Positions 1-6,254 of a stretch of DNA of 17,649 nt are shown here, one piece after another. The stretch is taken from contig JAGBGB010000335.1 of assembly GCA_017936205.1 (NCBI GenBank), forward strand, positions 1 through 17,649, written 5' to 3'. Position numbers and translations under genes: made by a program. The DNA comes from Oscillospiraceae bacterium. Its GTDB lineage: Bacteria; Bacillota; Clostridia; Oscillospirales; Oscillospiraceae. Every line of letters starts with the position of its first letter. Positions within the stretch are counted from its first letter, which is position 1. A model generated the notes under the pieces. That model saw nothing but the letters and a program-made list of their open reading frames with translations. It ran no database searches and had not been told where the DNA came from.

Positions 1-54
1 TGCCTCAAGCTCTGAATCTAAGAACAACAGGATTATTCTCTTGGAGTATGAAAT

Positions 55-91
55 GTGTATACCATGTATTTACACAAAGTGTATACCATGT
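55..91. repeat. Direct repeat pair GTGTATACCATGT
   Basis: Two exact 13-bp copies of GTGTATACCATGT lie at 55-67 and 79-91, so the repeat period is 24 bp. Each contains the palindrome GTATAC. Read on the minus strand each copy holds TGGTATACA, which resembles an extended -10 box, but no good -35 box stands at the right distance. The pair could be a regulator binding site or the remnant of a promoter for a gene left of the window. No gene is seen in 1-143. Confidence 0.5.
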
Positions 92-102
92 TACTCTTGA
101 CA

Positions 103-143
103 CAATGCGCGCCCCTACGCAGCGGTGAACGAAGCTGTGCGAT
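103..143 (+). repeat. Truncated copy of the ~210-bp palindromic repeat
   Basis: This stretch matches only the right end of the repeat family described at 144-353: the GC-rich arm ending GCGCGCCCCTACG, then the CAGCGGTGAACGAAGC-type segment, then the start of the terminal CGATAAA. It runs straight into the left end of the full copy without a spacer. The rest of this copy is missing. Confidence 0.6.
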
Positions 144-353
144 AAATTCCGATTTTCCGTACCATTCGTAGGGGCGCGCATTGCGCGTCCGACAACCACC
201 AAGAATTGGTGGCTGTGAAAAATGTTGCGATTGTCGGAAAAATTACATCATTTTCGGTGGGTTTTGTGTTCATGCCGTTCCGCCATGAACCGGACGCGCA
301 CTGCGCGCCCCTACGAAGGGGGACATCAAACTGTTCGATAAATCGGAATTTGA
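144..353 (+). repeat. Palindromic ~210-bp repeat, copy 1
   Basis: Full copy with slightly damaged ends. The left end begins AAATTCCGATTTTCCG and the right end is CGATAAATCGGAATTTGA. The 25-bp GC-rich arms lie at 167-191 and 291-315 and pair with a single mismatch. Next to the left arm is the ACAACCACC/GGTGGCTGT hairpin, and next to the right arm the GTTCATG/CATGAAC hairpin. It has the same orientation as copy 3 and opposite to copies 2 and 4. Its right end lies 4 bases from the T tract of the psuG terminator. Confidence 0.85.
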
Positions 354-357
354 GGGG

Positions 358-398
358 AAAAAAGGTGCTGTCTCACGGATTTGGTGAGACAGCACCTT
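358..398 (-). terminator. Rho-independent terminator of psuK-psuG
   Basis: A perfect 15-bp stem (362-376 with 384-398) and a 7-base loop. On the minus strand it is followed by six T residues (revcomp of 358-363). It begins 13 bases past the psuG stop codon, so it ends the psuK-psuG transcript. Confidence 0.93.
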
Positions 399-411
399 GT
401 GGGATAGGGAA

Positions 412-1329
412 TTAAGCCTGGCAGTAGGCGGCTGCGGTCTTGGCAGCTAAGCGAGCGTTGTTGAATACCAGCTGGATGTTGGATTCCAGGCTGTTGCCGC
501 CGGTGAGCTCGGTGACTCTTGCCAGCAGGAAGGGTGTGGTCTCCTTGCCGTGGATGCCCTTCTCTTCAGCTTCCTTAACAGCCTGGTCGATGGCTGCGTT
601 GATGACCTTGGCATCCATGGAGTACTCTACGGGGATGGGGTTGGCAACCAGCATGCCGCCGGGCAGACCCAGCTCGTTCTGGACCTTGAAGGCCTTGGCG
701 ATCTCTTCGGGGCTGTCCATGCGGTAGTCTACCTCGAAGTCGGACTCACGGGTGAAGAATGCAGGCAGCTTCTTGGTCTCGTAGCCAACAACGGGAACAC
801 CGTGGGTCTCCAGATATTCCAGAGTCAGACCCAGATCCAGGATGGACTTTGCACCTGCGCAGACGACCATAACGGGGGTCTGTGCCAGCTCTTCCAGGTC
901 AGCGGAAATGTCCATGGTGGTCTCAGCACCGCGGTGTACGCCGCCGATGCCGCCGGTGGCGAAGACCTTGATGCCTGCCATATGAGCGATCATCATGGTG
1001 GTGGTAACAGTGGTAGCACCGTCTTCTCCGCGAGCGCAGAGAACGGCTAAGTCACGACGGGAAGCCTTAGCGATGCTCAGACCCTTCTTGCCGAAGTACT
1101 CGATCTCCTCGGGGGTCAGACCAGCCTTCAGACGGCCGCCGATGACAGCGATGGTAGCGGGAACAGCACCGTTCTCACGAACGATCTGCTCAACAGCCAG
1201 AGCGGTCTGTACATTCTGGGGATAGGGCATACCATGGGAAATAATGGTGGATTCCAGAGCGACTACGGGCTTGCCGGCTGCCAGAGCTTCGGCGACTTCG
1301 GGCTTAATGTCCAGGTACTTGTTCAGCAT
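412..1329 (-). CDS. psuG: Pseudouridine-5'-phosphate glycosidase
   Basis: Cleaves the C-C glycosidic bond of pseudouridine 5'-phosphate to uracil and ribose 5-phosphate, reversibly, in the cytosol; the family needs a divalent metal. The 305-residue product is close to the usual PsuG length (about 310). Visible family motifs are ALESTIISHGMPYPQN near the N terminus, GGIGGVHRGAETTMDISADL in the middle, and VCAGAKSILDLG, whose Lys is the expected Schiff-base catalytic lysine. I chose the ATG at 1329 because GGAGG (revcomp of 1338-1342) stands 8 bases upstream; the frame is open to a TTG at 1344, but that codon overlaps the ribosome binding site. It lies 18 bases downstream of psuK in the same transcript, so its substrate is made by the preceding gene. 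Confidence 0.96.
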   Translation of the reverse strand: MLNKYLDIKPEVAEALAAGKPVVALESTIISHGMPYPQNVQTALAVEQIVRENGAVPATIAVIGGRLKAGLTPEEIEYFGKKGLSIAKASRRDLAVLCARGEDGATTVTTTMMIAHMAGIKVFATGGIGGVHRGAETTMDISADLEELAQTPVMVVCAGAKSILDLGLTLEYLETHGVPVVGYETKKLPAFFTRESDFEVDYRMDSPEEIAKAFKVQNELGLPGGMLVANPIPVEYSMDAKVINAAIDQAVKEAEEKGIHGKETTPFLLARVTELTGGNSLESNIQLVFNNARLAAKTAAAYCQA

Positions 1330-1347
1330 GATGATTTCCTCCAAATT

Positions 1348-2430
1348 TTAAAGATTGTGTAGGCGATCGTGTACAGCTTCTGCACTGATCGCAGGGTTTA
1401 TGGTTTCTTCCGACTCGATGGTCATGGCTGCAACAGCTGCAGCGGCTCTTGCGGTGGTTTCCAGATCTGTTCCTTCCAGATAGGCCCAGGCGAGGGCTGC
1501 CATGAAGGAGTCTCCGGCACCGGTGGCATTTCGCATGGTGGCCTTGAAGCAGGGGACCTTGATCATAGTCTGCCGATCCGCTGCTAAAACACCATCGGTT
1601 CCCAAGGAAATGAAAACACGGTGCATTCCGGTGTCGATCAGGACTTTGGCTGCGGCACGCAGGCTTTCTTCATCGGTGATGGAGATGCCGGTCAGCAGCT
1701 CTGCCTCCATGCGGTTGGGCTTCAGAGTGTGGAGCTTTCCTAAAACAGGGCGAAGCTTCTCAGCCTTGGCAGTAGAGACGGGATCCGCAAAAATGGGGGC
1801 GGTACAGCACTCAGTCAGGAAGGCGATACTCTCCTGAGGAATGTTGGTATCCACAATGACCACCTGTGCGTTATTGATCAGACTCATGTGGGAGTTCAGG
1901 TAAGCAGGGGTGATCCTCTCACAGATCTCCATATCCGACAGAGCCAGAGCCATGTCACCGTCAGCGTCATTGAGGAATAGGTAGGTGGGGGTGGTTCCCC
2001 CGGGGATCTGCAGGGCGCAGCTGATATCAATGCCCAGCTCTGCACAAGAGGCGGCGATCCGTTGCCCGTGGAGGTCATCCCCGAAGGCTGTGAGCATTCT
2101 CACATCCATGCCTAACAAGCTCATGTTGTGGGCGATATTCCGTCCTACACCGCCTAAGCTGGTTGTGACCCTTCCGGGGTTGGAATCCCGAGCAACTAAG
2201 GGTCGGAAGGAACGGCCGCCGATATCGATGTTCACACCGCCGATGACCACTGCGTAGCTGCCACTGCGGAGGATGTAGCCCTTACCTGCGATGCAGCCCT
2301 TCTTCATCAGGTTGGAAATGTGAACTGCTACGGAGGAGCGTGTGATGCCTGCCTTCTCTGCCAGCTTCTCTTGCGAGATCATGGGATCTGCCTCGATCCA
2401 TTGCAGGATCTGCCGTTCTCTCTGGGTCAT
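1348..2430 (-). CDS. psuK: Pseudouridine kinase, PfkB family, with N-terminal winged helix
   Basis: Predicted to phosphorylate pseudouridine to pseudouridine 5'-phosphate, the substrate of psuG downstream. The 360-residue protein starts with a winged helix-turn-helix of about 55 residues (QEKLAEKAGITRSSVAVHI, then a Gly-rich wing ending KGKGYILR). A ribokinase-fold domain follows: first PfkB signature GGVGRNIAHN and C-terminal signature NATGAGDSFMAAL, with Asp of GAGD as catalytic base. Start ATG at 2430 has GAGGAGG 7 bases upstream. The HTH + PfkB arrangement is known in YeiC-type sugar and nucleoside kinases. PfkB kinases differ in substrate; pseudouridine is inferred from adjacency to psuG. 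The winged helix makes autoregulation of the operon plausible, but that is inference. Confidence 0.92.
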   Translation of the reverse strand: MTQRERQILQWIEADPMISQEKLAEKAGITRSSVAVHISNLMKKGCIAGKGYILRSGSYAVVIGGVNIDIGGRSFRPLVARDSNPGRVTTSLGGVGRNIAHNMSLLGMDVRMLTAFGDDLHGQRIAASCAELGIDISCALQIPGGTTPTYLFLNDADGDMALALSDMEICERITPAYLNSHMSLINNAQVVIVDTNIPQESIAFLTECCTAPIFADPVSTAKAEKLRPVLGKLHTLKPNRMEAELLTGISITDEESLRAAAKVLIDTGMHRVFISLGTDGVLAADRQTMIKVPCFKATMRNATGAGDSFMAALAWAYLEGTDLETTARAAAAVAAMTIESEETINPAISAEAVHDRLHNL

Positions 2431-2470
2431 TCGCTTACCTCCTCAACATTTGTTTGCTAAGCACATCCTT

Positions 2471-2499
2471 ATACTACCATACAAATGCTTATTTGTCAA
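2471..2499 (-). promoter_or_regulatory. Promoter of psuK-psuG with embedded palindrome
   Basis: On the minus strand a consensus -35 TTGACA (revcomp of 2494-2499) and a -10 TAGTAT (revcomp of 2471-2476) are separated by 17 bp. An inverted repeat ACAAAT-gctt-ATTTGT fills 2481-2496, overlapping the -35 and spacer, and a further ATTTGT half-site lies at 2448-2453 between promoter and start codon. The position suits an operator, perhaps for the winged helix of PsuK itself. Confidence 0.8.
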
Positions 2500-2506
2500 T
2501 AGGCTT

Positions 2507-3031
2507 TTATAATTTTTTCCATGAAATCGGGAATTCTTTTGGAGTTCCTAAGGGGCAGAGCTGCTTCTCCAACCAGATCACATCGTACCACTGCCCATGC
2601 TTGAAGCCTACATCCTTGTAAACCAGTGCTTCTGTGTAGCCAATGGCCTTATGGAATGCCACAGAGGGGGCATTTGCAGAGGTTACTACGGCAAAGACTT
2701 TCCGCACACCCTGTTGGCGAAGAATGTCTTCGATCATGGTGTAGAGCTTGCGACCCATGCCCTTGCCTTTGTCCTTCAGGTAGCAGGAGATCTCCGCATT
2801 CCAGGCATAGGCGGCTCGTTCAAAGGCTCGCCCTGCGTAGGCATAGCCCAGGATCTGCCCCTCCTCTTCCCAGACAAACCAAGGGTAGTCCTTCTTGTGT
2901 TCCTCCAATCGGCGGGTAAATTCCTCCACCGTTGGCAGCTCATATTCAAAGCTCACTGCCGTTTCTTTCACATAATACTCATAGATCCCCAGCATTCCCG
3001 GCACATCTGCCGCCATAGCTTCCCGTATCAT
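2507..3031 (-). CDS. GNAT-family N-acetyltransferase, PAT/YncA-like
   Basis: 174-residue acetyl-CoA-dependent N-acetyltransferase resembling the phosphinothricin acetyltransferase/MnaT (YncA) group, whose members acetylate amino-acid-like compounds such as methionine sulfone, phosphinothricin or aromatic amino acids. Motifs seen are MIREAMAADVPGMLGIYEYYV (start of the fold), AYAGRAFERAAYAWNAEIS (family-typical), the acetyl-CoA loop DKGKGMGRKLY, and ANAPSVAFHKAIGYTEAL in motif B. The start ATG has AGGAGG 7 bases upstream. The substrate cannot be read from the sequence. The gene ends only 8 bp before the -35 box of the psuK promoter on the same strand. Its own probable promoter lies beyond repeat copy 2. 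Confidence 0.9.
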   Translation of the reverse strand: MIREAMAADVPGMLGIYEYYVKETAVSFEYELPTVEEFTRRLEEHKKDYPWFVWEEEGQILGYAYAGRAFERAAYAWNAEISCYLKDKGKGMGRKLYTMIEDILRQQGVRKVFAVVTSANAPSVAFHKAIGYTEALVYKDVGFKHGQWYDVIWLEKQLCPLGTPKEFPISWKKL

Positions 3032-3059
3032 AGTCTGTCCTCCTTTTCGTTACAGCAAG

Positions 3060-3271
3060 TCAAATTCCGATTTATCGCGCTGCTTCGTTCACTGCTTCGT
3101 AGGGGCGCGCATTGCGCGTCCGGTTCATGGCGTAACGCCATGAACACAAAAACCACCGAAAACGATGTAATTTCTCCAAAAATCGAAACATCTTTCACAA
3201 CCACCAATTCTTGGTGGTTGTCGGACGCGCAATGCGCGCCCCTACGAATGGTACGATAAATCGGAACTTGA
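3060..3271 (-). repeat. Palindromic ~210-bp repeat, copy 2
   Basis: The clearest copy. The outer inverted repeat TCAAATTCCGATTTATCG (3060-3077) pairs with 3254-3271 with one mismatch. A perfect 25-bp GC-rich stem joins 3098-3122 to 3222-3246. Directly next to each inner end of that stem is a hairpin: 3123-3145 (10 bp, TAA loop) and 3197-3221 (11 bp, TTC loop). Between the hairpins are 51 mostly A-rich bases. The tetranucleotide AAGT flanks both sides if the element is taken as CAAATT...ACTTG, a possible target duplication not seen at the other copies. It separates the GNAT gene from its likely promoter. Confidence 0.9.
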
Positions 3272-3313
3272 AGTGCAAATTAAGTATAGCACAAAATTCA
3301 TAAATTTGCACTT
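3271..3313. promoter_or_regulatory. Perfect inverted repeat in divergent promoter region
   Basis: AAGTGCAAATT (3271-3281) and its exact reverse complement AATTTGCACTT (3303-3313) are separated by 21 bases. The left arm covers the initiation region of the leftward GNAT promoter, and the right arm touches the -35 regions of both promoters, so a regulator binding here could control both genes. Regulation is inferred from position only. Confidence 0.5.
3283..3310 (-). promoter_or_regulatory. Probable promoter of the GNAT gene
   Basis: On the minus strand an extended -10 TGCTATACT (hexamer is revcomp of 3283-3288) has a weak -35 GTGCAA about 17 bp upstream. No other good promoter is seen between here and the GNAT start. 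Transcription from it would cross all of repeat copy 2, giving the mRNA a structured leader of more than 200 bases. Confidence 0.45.
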
Positions 3314-3339
3314 GAATAATCGTGCTTTTCTGGTATACT
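3312..3339 (+). promoter_or_regulatory. Promoter of the FUSC-family gene
   Basis: TTGAAT (3312-3317), a 16-bp spacer, and the extended -10 TGGTATACT (hexamer 3334-3339). Transcription would start about 20 bases before the GTG at 3367. It is divergent from the GNAT promoter. Confidence 0.7.
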
Positions 3340-3366
3340 GGGGGTGGAAAGGAGGGGGATTTCTCT

Positions 3367-4251
3367 GTGAAGCATCTTCCCCTTGGGTTGCGTACCTTAA
3401 AAACTACTGTATCTGTGGCTCTGTCTGTGCTGTTGGTTCGGTTCTTTTCTTCTGAAGCCGATGCCATGTTCTATGCTGCTCTGGGTGGGCTGGTGGCGAT
3501 GGATACCACTCTGAGCCGTTCTGTCCGTCAGGGCATAACACAGTTTCTCGGCGTTCTGACGGGGACGGTCATGGGCTATGTTGCCCATTTGCTCCTGCCT
3601 CAGATCCCGTTCTGGTCTGTGGGCTTGGGAGTCATGCTGTTGATCCTGCTGTGTAATGGCTTCAAGATCTCCTACAGCATTTCTCTTGCCTGTATCGTGT
3701 TCCTGTCTGCCTGCAGTTACGGCTCGGATGATCTGCTCCACGATGCGTTCGTACGGATTGTGTATACGGCACTGGGGCTGAGTGTGGCTCTGATCATCAA
3801 TATGTCCTTCCGACCCTATAACAACAAGAATCGAATCGTCAAGCTGTTGCGGGAGCTGCAATGCCAATTCCCACCCCTGCTGGAGAGCATTCTGATCCGG
3901 GAGCGCTTCCCGGACACCCAGAAGCTGATCCTTCTGCTGCGGAGGATCGACAGCGAGATCGATCTGTATCACGCCCAGAGGTTCTTCCACCGCAAGCACA
4001 ATGCAGAGGCTCTGGTCTGTGGCTGCCGTCAGTTAGGGGAACGAATGGTAGCGGAGCTGGAGGTCATCTGCGGTATGGACAGTCTGGGAGATATTGCCTC
4101 AGACAATCAGCAGAAGTTAGAGGCTTTAGGTCTGCAGGTGGGTGAGTTGAAGCCTCGGAAATGCACCCGTCGGGATACCATCGTTATGAACTACCACTTG
4201 GAAAAGCTGCTGCTTGCCTACGAATATCTGGGAATGTTCCTGAATGAATAA
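3367..4251 (+). CDS. Aromatic acid exporter-like membrane protein (FUSC/ArAE_1)
   Basis: A 294-residue membrane protein of the fusaric-acid-resistance/aromatic-acid-exporter superfamily. The N terminus GLRTLKTTVSVALSVLLVRF and following YAALGGLVAMDTTLSRSVRQG match the ArAE_1 (DUF939) pattern, with several hydrophobic segments in the first ~150 residues (for example FWSVGLGVMLLILLC and IVYTALGLSVALIINM). The rest is a soluble, charged, helical domain rich in Leu, Arg and Glu. I place the start at GTG 3367, with AAAGGAGGGGG upstream; an upstream GTG at 3322 would fall before the predicted transcription start. Family members are thought to export aromatic or weak acids, but most clostridial ones are uncharacterised, so the substrate is unknown. 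Confidence 0.85.
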   Translation: MKHLPLGLRTLKTTVSVALSVLLVRFFSSEADAMFYAALGGLVAMDTTLSRSVRQGITQFLGVLTGTVMGYVAHLLLPQIPFWSVGLGVMLLILLCNGFKISYSISLACIVFLSACSYGSDDLLHDAFVRIVYTALGLSVALIINMSFRPYNNKNRIVKLLRELQCQFPPLLESILIRERFPDTQKLILLLRRIDSEIDLYHAQRFFHRKHNAEALVCGCRQLGERMVAELEVICGMDSLGDIASDNQQKLEALGLQVGELKPRKCTRRDTIVMNYHLEKLLLAYEYLGMFLNE

Positions 4252-4267
4252 TTCTGCGAATATTTGA

Positions 4268-4304
4268 CCCCTTCCTCGCATAGCTTGTGGGGGAGGGGAT
4301 TATT
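4268..4304 (+). terminator. Terminator-like hairpin that contains the next gene's ribosome binding site
   Basis: CCCCTTCCTC (4268-4277) pairs with GGGGAGGGG at 4289-4298 (10 bp, two G-U pairs), and ATTATTTT follows. It begins 16 bases after the FUSC stop codon, as expected for a terminator, but the G-rich 3' arm is also the Shine-Dalgarno sequence for the TTG start at 4305. The T tract is interrupted, so termination may be partial. Confidence 0.5.
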
Positions 4305-5504
4305 TTGAGCTTGACGGAACTTGCTCTGAGACGGGCAGGGGTTGGGGATTTGCAGGAATTCCAGAGACAAAGGGGACTGTATCCTTCCGGTCGGGAGGAT
4401 ATGCTGACCATGCAGCAGCTGATGCCTTACTTACTGGGTTACCGAAGATATATGGTGAAGCCGGGGGATACCTATTACAGCATCGCCAGGCAGTTTTCTA
4501 CTACCATACGTGCCATTTCCACTGCCAATCCTACGGTAGACCCACGGCGGCTGCGGGTGGGACAGTATTTGATTGTGCCCTTTGGCTTCTCGGTGGTTCC
4601 TACGGATGTGCCCTTCACCTCGGAGCTGTTGGAAGTTTGTATAGAGGGGCTGACTATGCGTTATCCCTTCCTCAGCAGCAGATCCTTAGGAAAAACTGCC
4701 TACGGACGGTCGATCCCTCTGCTGAAGATGGGGGAGGGACGCCGCTCTGTTCTGTATAACGGCAGCCACCATGCCAATGAATGGATCACCACACCGGTGC
4801 TGATGAAATTTGTGGAGGAGTATGCCAAGGCAGTGTCCGGAGGTGCAAGGATCCTTGATCGGGATGCGGCGGCGTTGTTCCGACAGACCCAGCTCTATGT
4901 GGTGCCTATGGTTAATCCTGATGGAGTGGATCTGGTCACGGGAGCTGTTGAGGAAGGTACATTGGAATATGATCGGGCACAGGACATTGCCGCTCGCTTC
5001 CCTGCCATTGAATTTCCCAACGGCTGGAAGGCGAACTTGCTGGGGGTGGATCTGAATCTGAACTACCCCGCAGGCTGGGAGCAGGCAAGGGAAAATAAGT
5101 TTGCTCTGGGCTTCGACCAGCCGTCTCCAAGGGACTTTGTAGGTCTGGCTCCCTTGGATCAGGTGGAGAGCAGTGCGATGGCAAGGCTTACAAGGGAGCT
5201 TTCTCCCAGGCTGACTCTGTCCTATCATTCTCAGGGCAAGGTGATCTACTGGAAGTTCCTTGATATTGAGGTGCCGGGAGCGAGAAAAATTGGGGAGGCA
5301 TTCGCAGACAGCTCCGGATATGAGTTAGAGGATACCCCCTTCGCCTCAGGCTTTGCAGGCTACAAGGATTGGTTCATTCAGGAATATAACCGCCCGGGAT
5401 ATACTATCGAGGTGGGCAGCGGAGTCAATCCCTTACCGCTGTCTCAGTTTGATGAGATCTACAGGGATAATCTGGGGATTTTGGTACAGGGCTTATATTT
5501 GTGA
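4305..5504 (+). CDS. LysM domain + M14 peptidase, gamma-D-glutamyl-diaminopimelate type
   Basis: A 399-residue zinc peptidase predicted to cut peptidoglycan stem peptides at the gamma-D-Glu-diaminopimelate bond, as Lysinibacillus sphaericus endopeptidase I (YqgT-like) does. Residues 10-45 resemble a short peptidoglycan-binding motif (LQEFQRQRGLYPSG). A LysM domain follows at about 47-94 (VKPGDTYYSIARQF ... LRVGQYLIVP), then the M14 domain. Visible zinc ligands are His156 and Glu159 (HHANE) and His308 (LSYHSQ); the catalytic Glu369 lies in YTIEVGSG. The GVDLNLNY segment has Leu where classical carboxypeptidases have Arg (NRN). No signal peptide is seen. TTG at 4305 is chosen because GGGAGGGG is 6-8 bases upstream; a GTG at 4287 would overlap that site. 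Function by family similarity. Confidence 0.88.
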   Translation: MSLTELALRRAGVGDLQEFQRQRGLYPSGREDMLTMQQLMPYLLGYRRYMVKPGDTYYSIARQFSTTIRAISTANPTVDPRRLRVGQYLIVPFGFSVVPTDVPFTSELLEVCIEGLTMRYPFLSSRSLGKTAYGRSIPLLKMGEGRRSVLYNGSHHANEWITTPVLMKFVEEYAKAVSGGARILDRDAAALFRQTQLYVVPMVNPDGVDLVTGAVEEGTLEYDRAQDIAARFPAIEFPNGWKANLLGVDLNLNYPAGWEQARENKFALGFDQPSPRDFVGLAPLDQVESSAMARLTRELSPRLTLSYHSQGKVIYWKFLDIEVPGARKIGEAFADSSGYELEDTPFASGFAGYKDWFIQEYNRPGYTIEVGSGVNPLPLSQFDEIYRDNLGILVQGLYL

Positions 5505-5533
5505 AAAAATTTACATTTCCATGAGAAAAAGTA

Positions 5534-5562
5534 TTTGTGTTTTTCTGAGATTATGGTAAAAT
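5534..5562 (+). promoter_or_regulatory. Promoter of the cytidylate-kinase-like gene
   Basis: TTTGTG (5534-5539), a 17-bp spacer, and extended -10 TGGTAAAAT (hexamer 5557-5562), in an AT-rich gap after the peptidase gene. The -35 is weak; the -10 is good. Confidence 0.6.
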
Positions 5563-5598
5563 AAAAATAGAAGATCAAGTACCAAAGGAGGCATGATT

Positions 5599-6192
5599 AT
5601 GAAACGGATCATTACTGTTAGCAGAGAATTTGGCAGCGGCGGACGAAGCATTGGGCACATGGTGGCAGAACGCCTTGGCTATGCCTTCTATGATGAAGAG
5701 CTGGTCAACGAGGTTGCCAAGCGCAGCGGCTTCTCCCCGGAGTTTATTAAGGAAAGCGGAGAATATGCAAGCTCTCGCCACAGTCTTCTGTTTTCTCTGG
5801 CAACGGCACAGCAGTTTGCCGCAGATGGGCTGTCTATGATGGATCGGCTGTACATTGAGCAGACCAAGATCATTGAGGAGCTGGCAGCACAGGGGAACTG
5901 TGTCATTGTGGGTCGCTGTGCAGATTACATCCTCCGTGATCGGAAGGATGCTCTCCATGTCTTCATCCATGCGGAGGAAGAGAGCAAGGCACGCCGCATC
6001 GTGGAACGCTACGGAGAGAAGGATAAGGCTCCTGAGAAGCGTTTAGCCGAGAAGGACCAGCGGCGGAAGGTCTACTACAAGAACTACACAGGCCGTACGT
6101 GGGGATACAGCAAGAACTACGATCTGTGTTTAGACAGCGGCAAGCTGGGCTTGGAGCTCTGTGCGGATCTGATCGTTCAGGCTGCAAAGTAA
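5599..6192 (+). CDS. Cytidylate kinase-like family protein
   Basis: A 197-residue P-loop protein of the Cytidylate_kin2 family, a group widespread in clostridia and usually without experimental function. The N terminus MKRIITVSREFGSGGRSIG carries the family's modified phosphate-binding loop, followed by FYDEELVNEVAKRSGFSP, the central IVGRCADYILRD (Walker-B-like/lid region) and C-terminal KVYYKNYTGRTWG. This resembles nucleoside monophosphate kinases, but the protein is not the housekeeping Cmk, which is longer and has a classical GPAGAGKST loop. ATG at 5599 is preferred to ATG 5593 because AGGAGG (5586-5591) is 7 bases from the former and only 1 from the latter. Cytosolic; nucleotide binding likely, substrate unknown. 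Confidence 0.87.
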   Translation: MKRIITVSREFGSGGRSIGHMVAERLGYAFYDEELVNEVAKRSGFSPEFIKESGEYASSRHSLLFSLATAQQFAADGLSMMDRLYIEQTKIIEELAAQGNCVIVGRCADYILRDRKDALHVFIHAEEESKARRIVERYGEKDKAPEKRLAEKDQRRKVYYKNYTGRTWGYSKNYDLCLDSGKLGLELCADLIVQAAK

Positions 6193-6206
6193 GAAGGATA
6201 GGGTAT

Positions 6207-6254
6207 AAAAATCCCTCCCTTGCACACACTATGGTGCAGGGGAGGGGATTTTTT
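6207..6254 (+). terminator. Bidirectional terminator hairpin overlapping the ribosome binding site of the next gene
   Basis: TCCCTCCCTTGCAC (6212-6225) pairs with GTGCAGGGGAGGGG (6234-6247), with two G-U pairs, and six T follow (6249-6254). This is a good intrinsic terminator for the kinase-like gene, whose stop is at 6190-6192. On the minus strand the same hairpin is followed by ATTTTTATA, so it can also end the converging tsaE-tsaB-DUF362 transcript. On the plus strand the GGGGAGGGG arm is the Shine-Dalgarno sequence of the ATG at 6255, which follows the T tract with no gap. Confidence 0.75.

Noticed and set aside
5..415. Open frames on both strands in the region 5-415, with peptides containing GARI/NARPYEW/CAPLR stretches
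   Set aside because: They are translations of the palindromic repeat. The same peptides recur at every copy on either strand and none has a ribosome binding site or stable start.
550..1050. 166-codon plus-strand frame opposite psuG
   Set aside because: It lies wholly antisense to a gene with clear family motifs and has no ribosome binding site.
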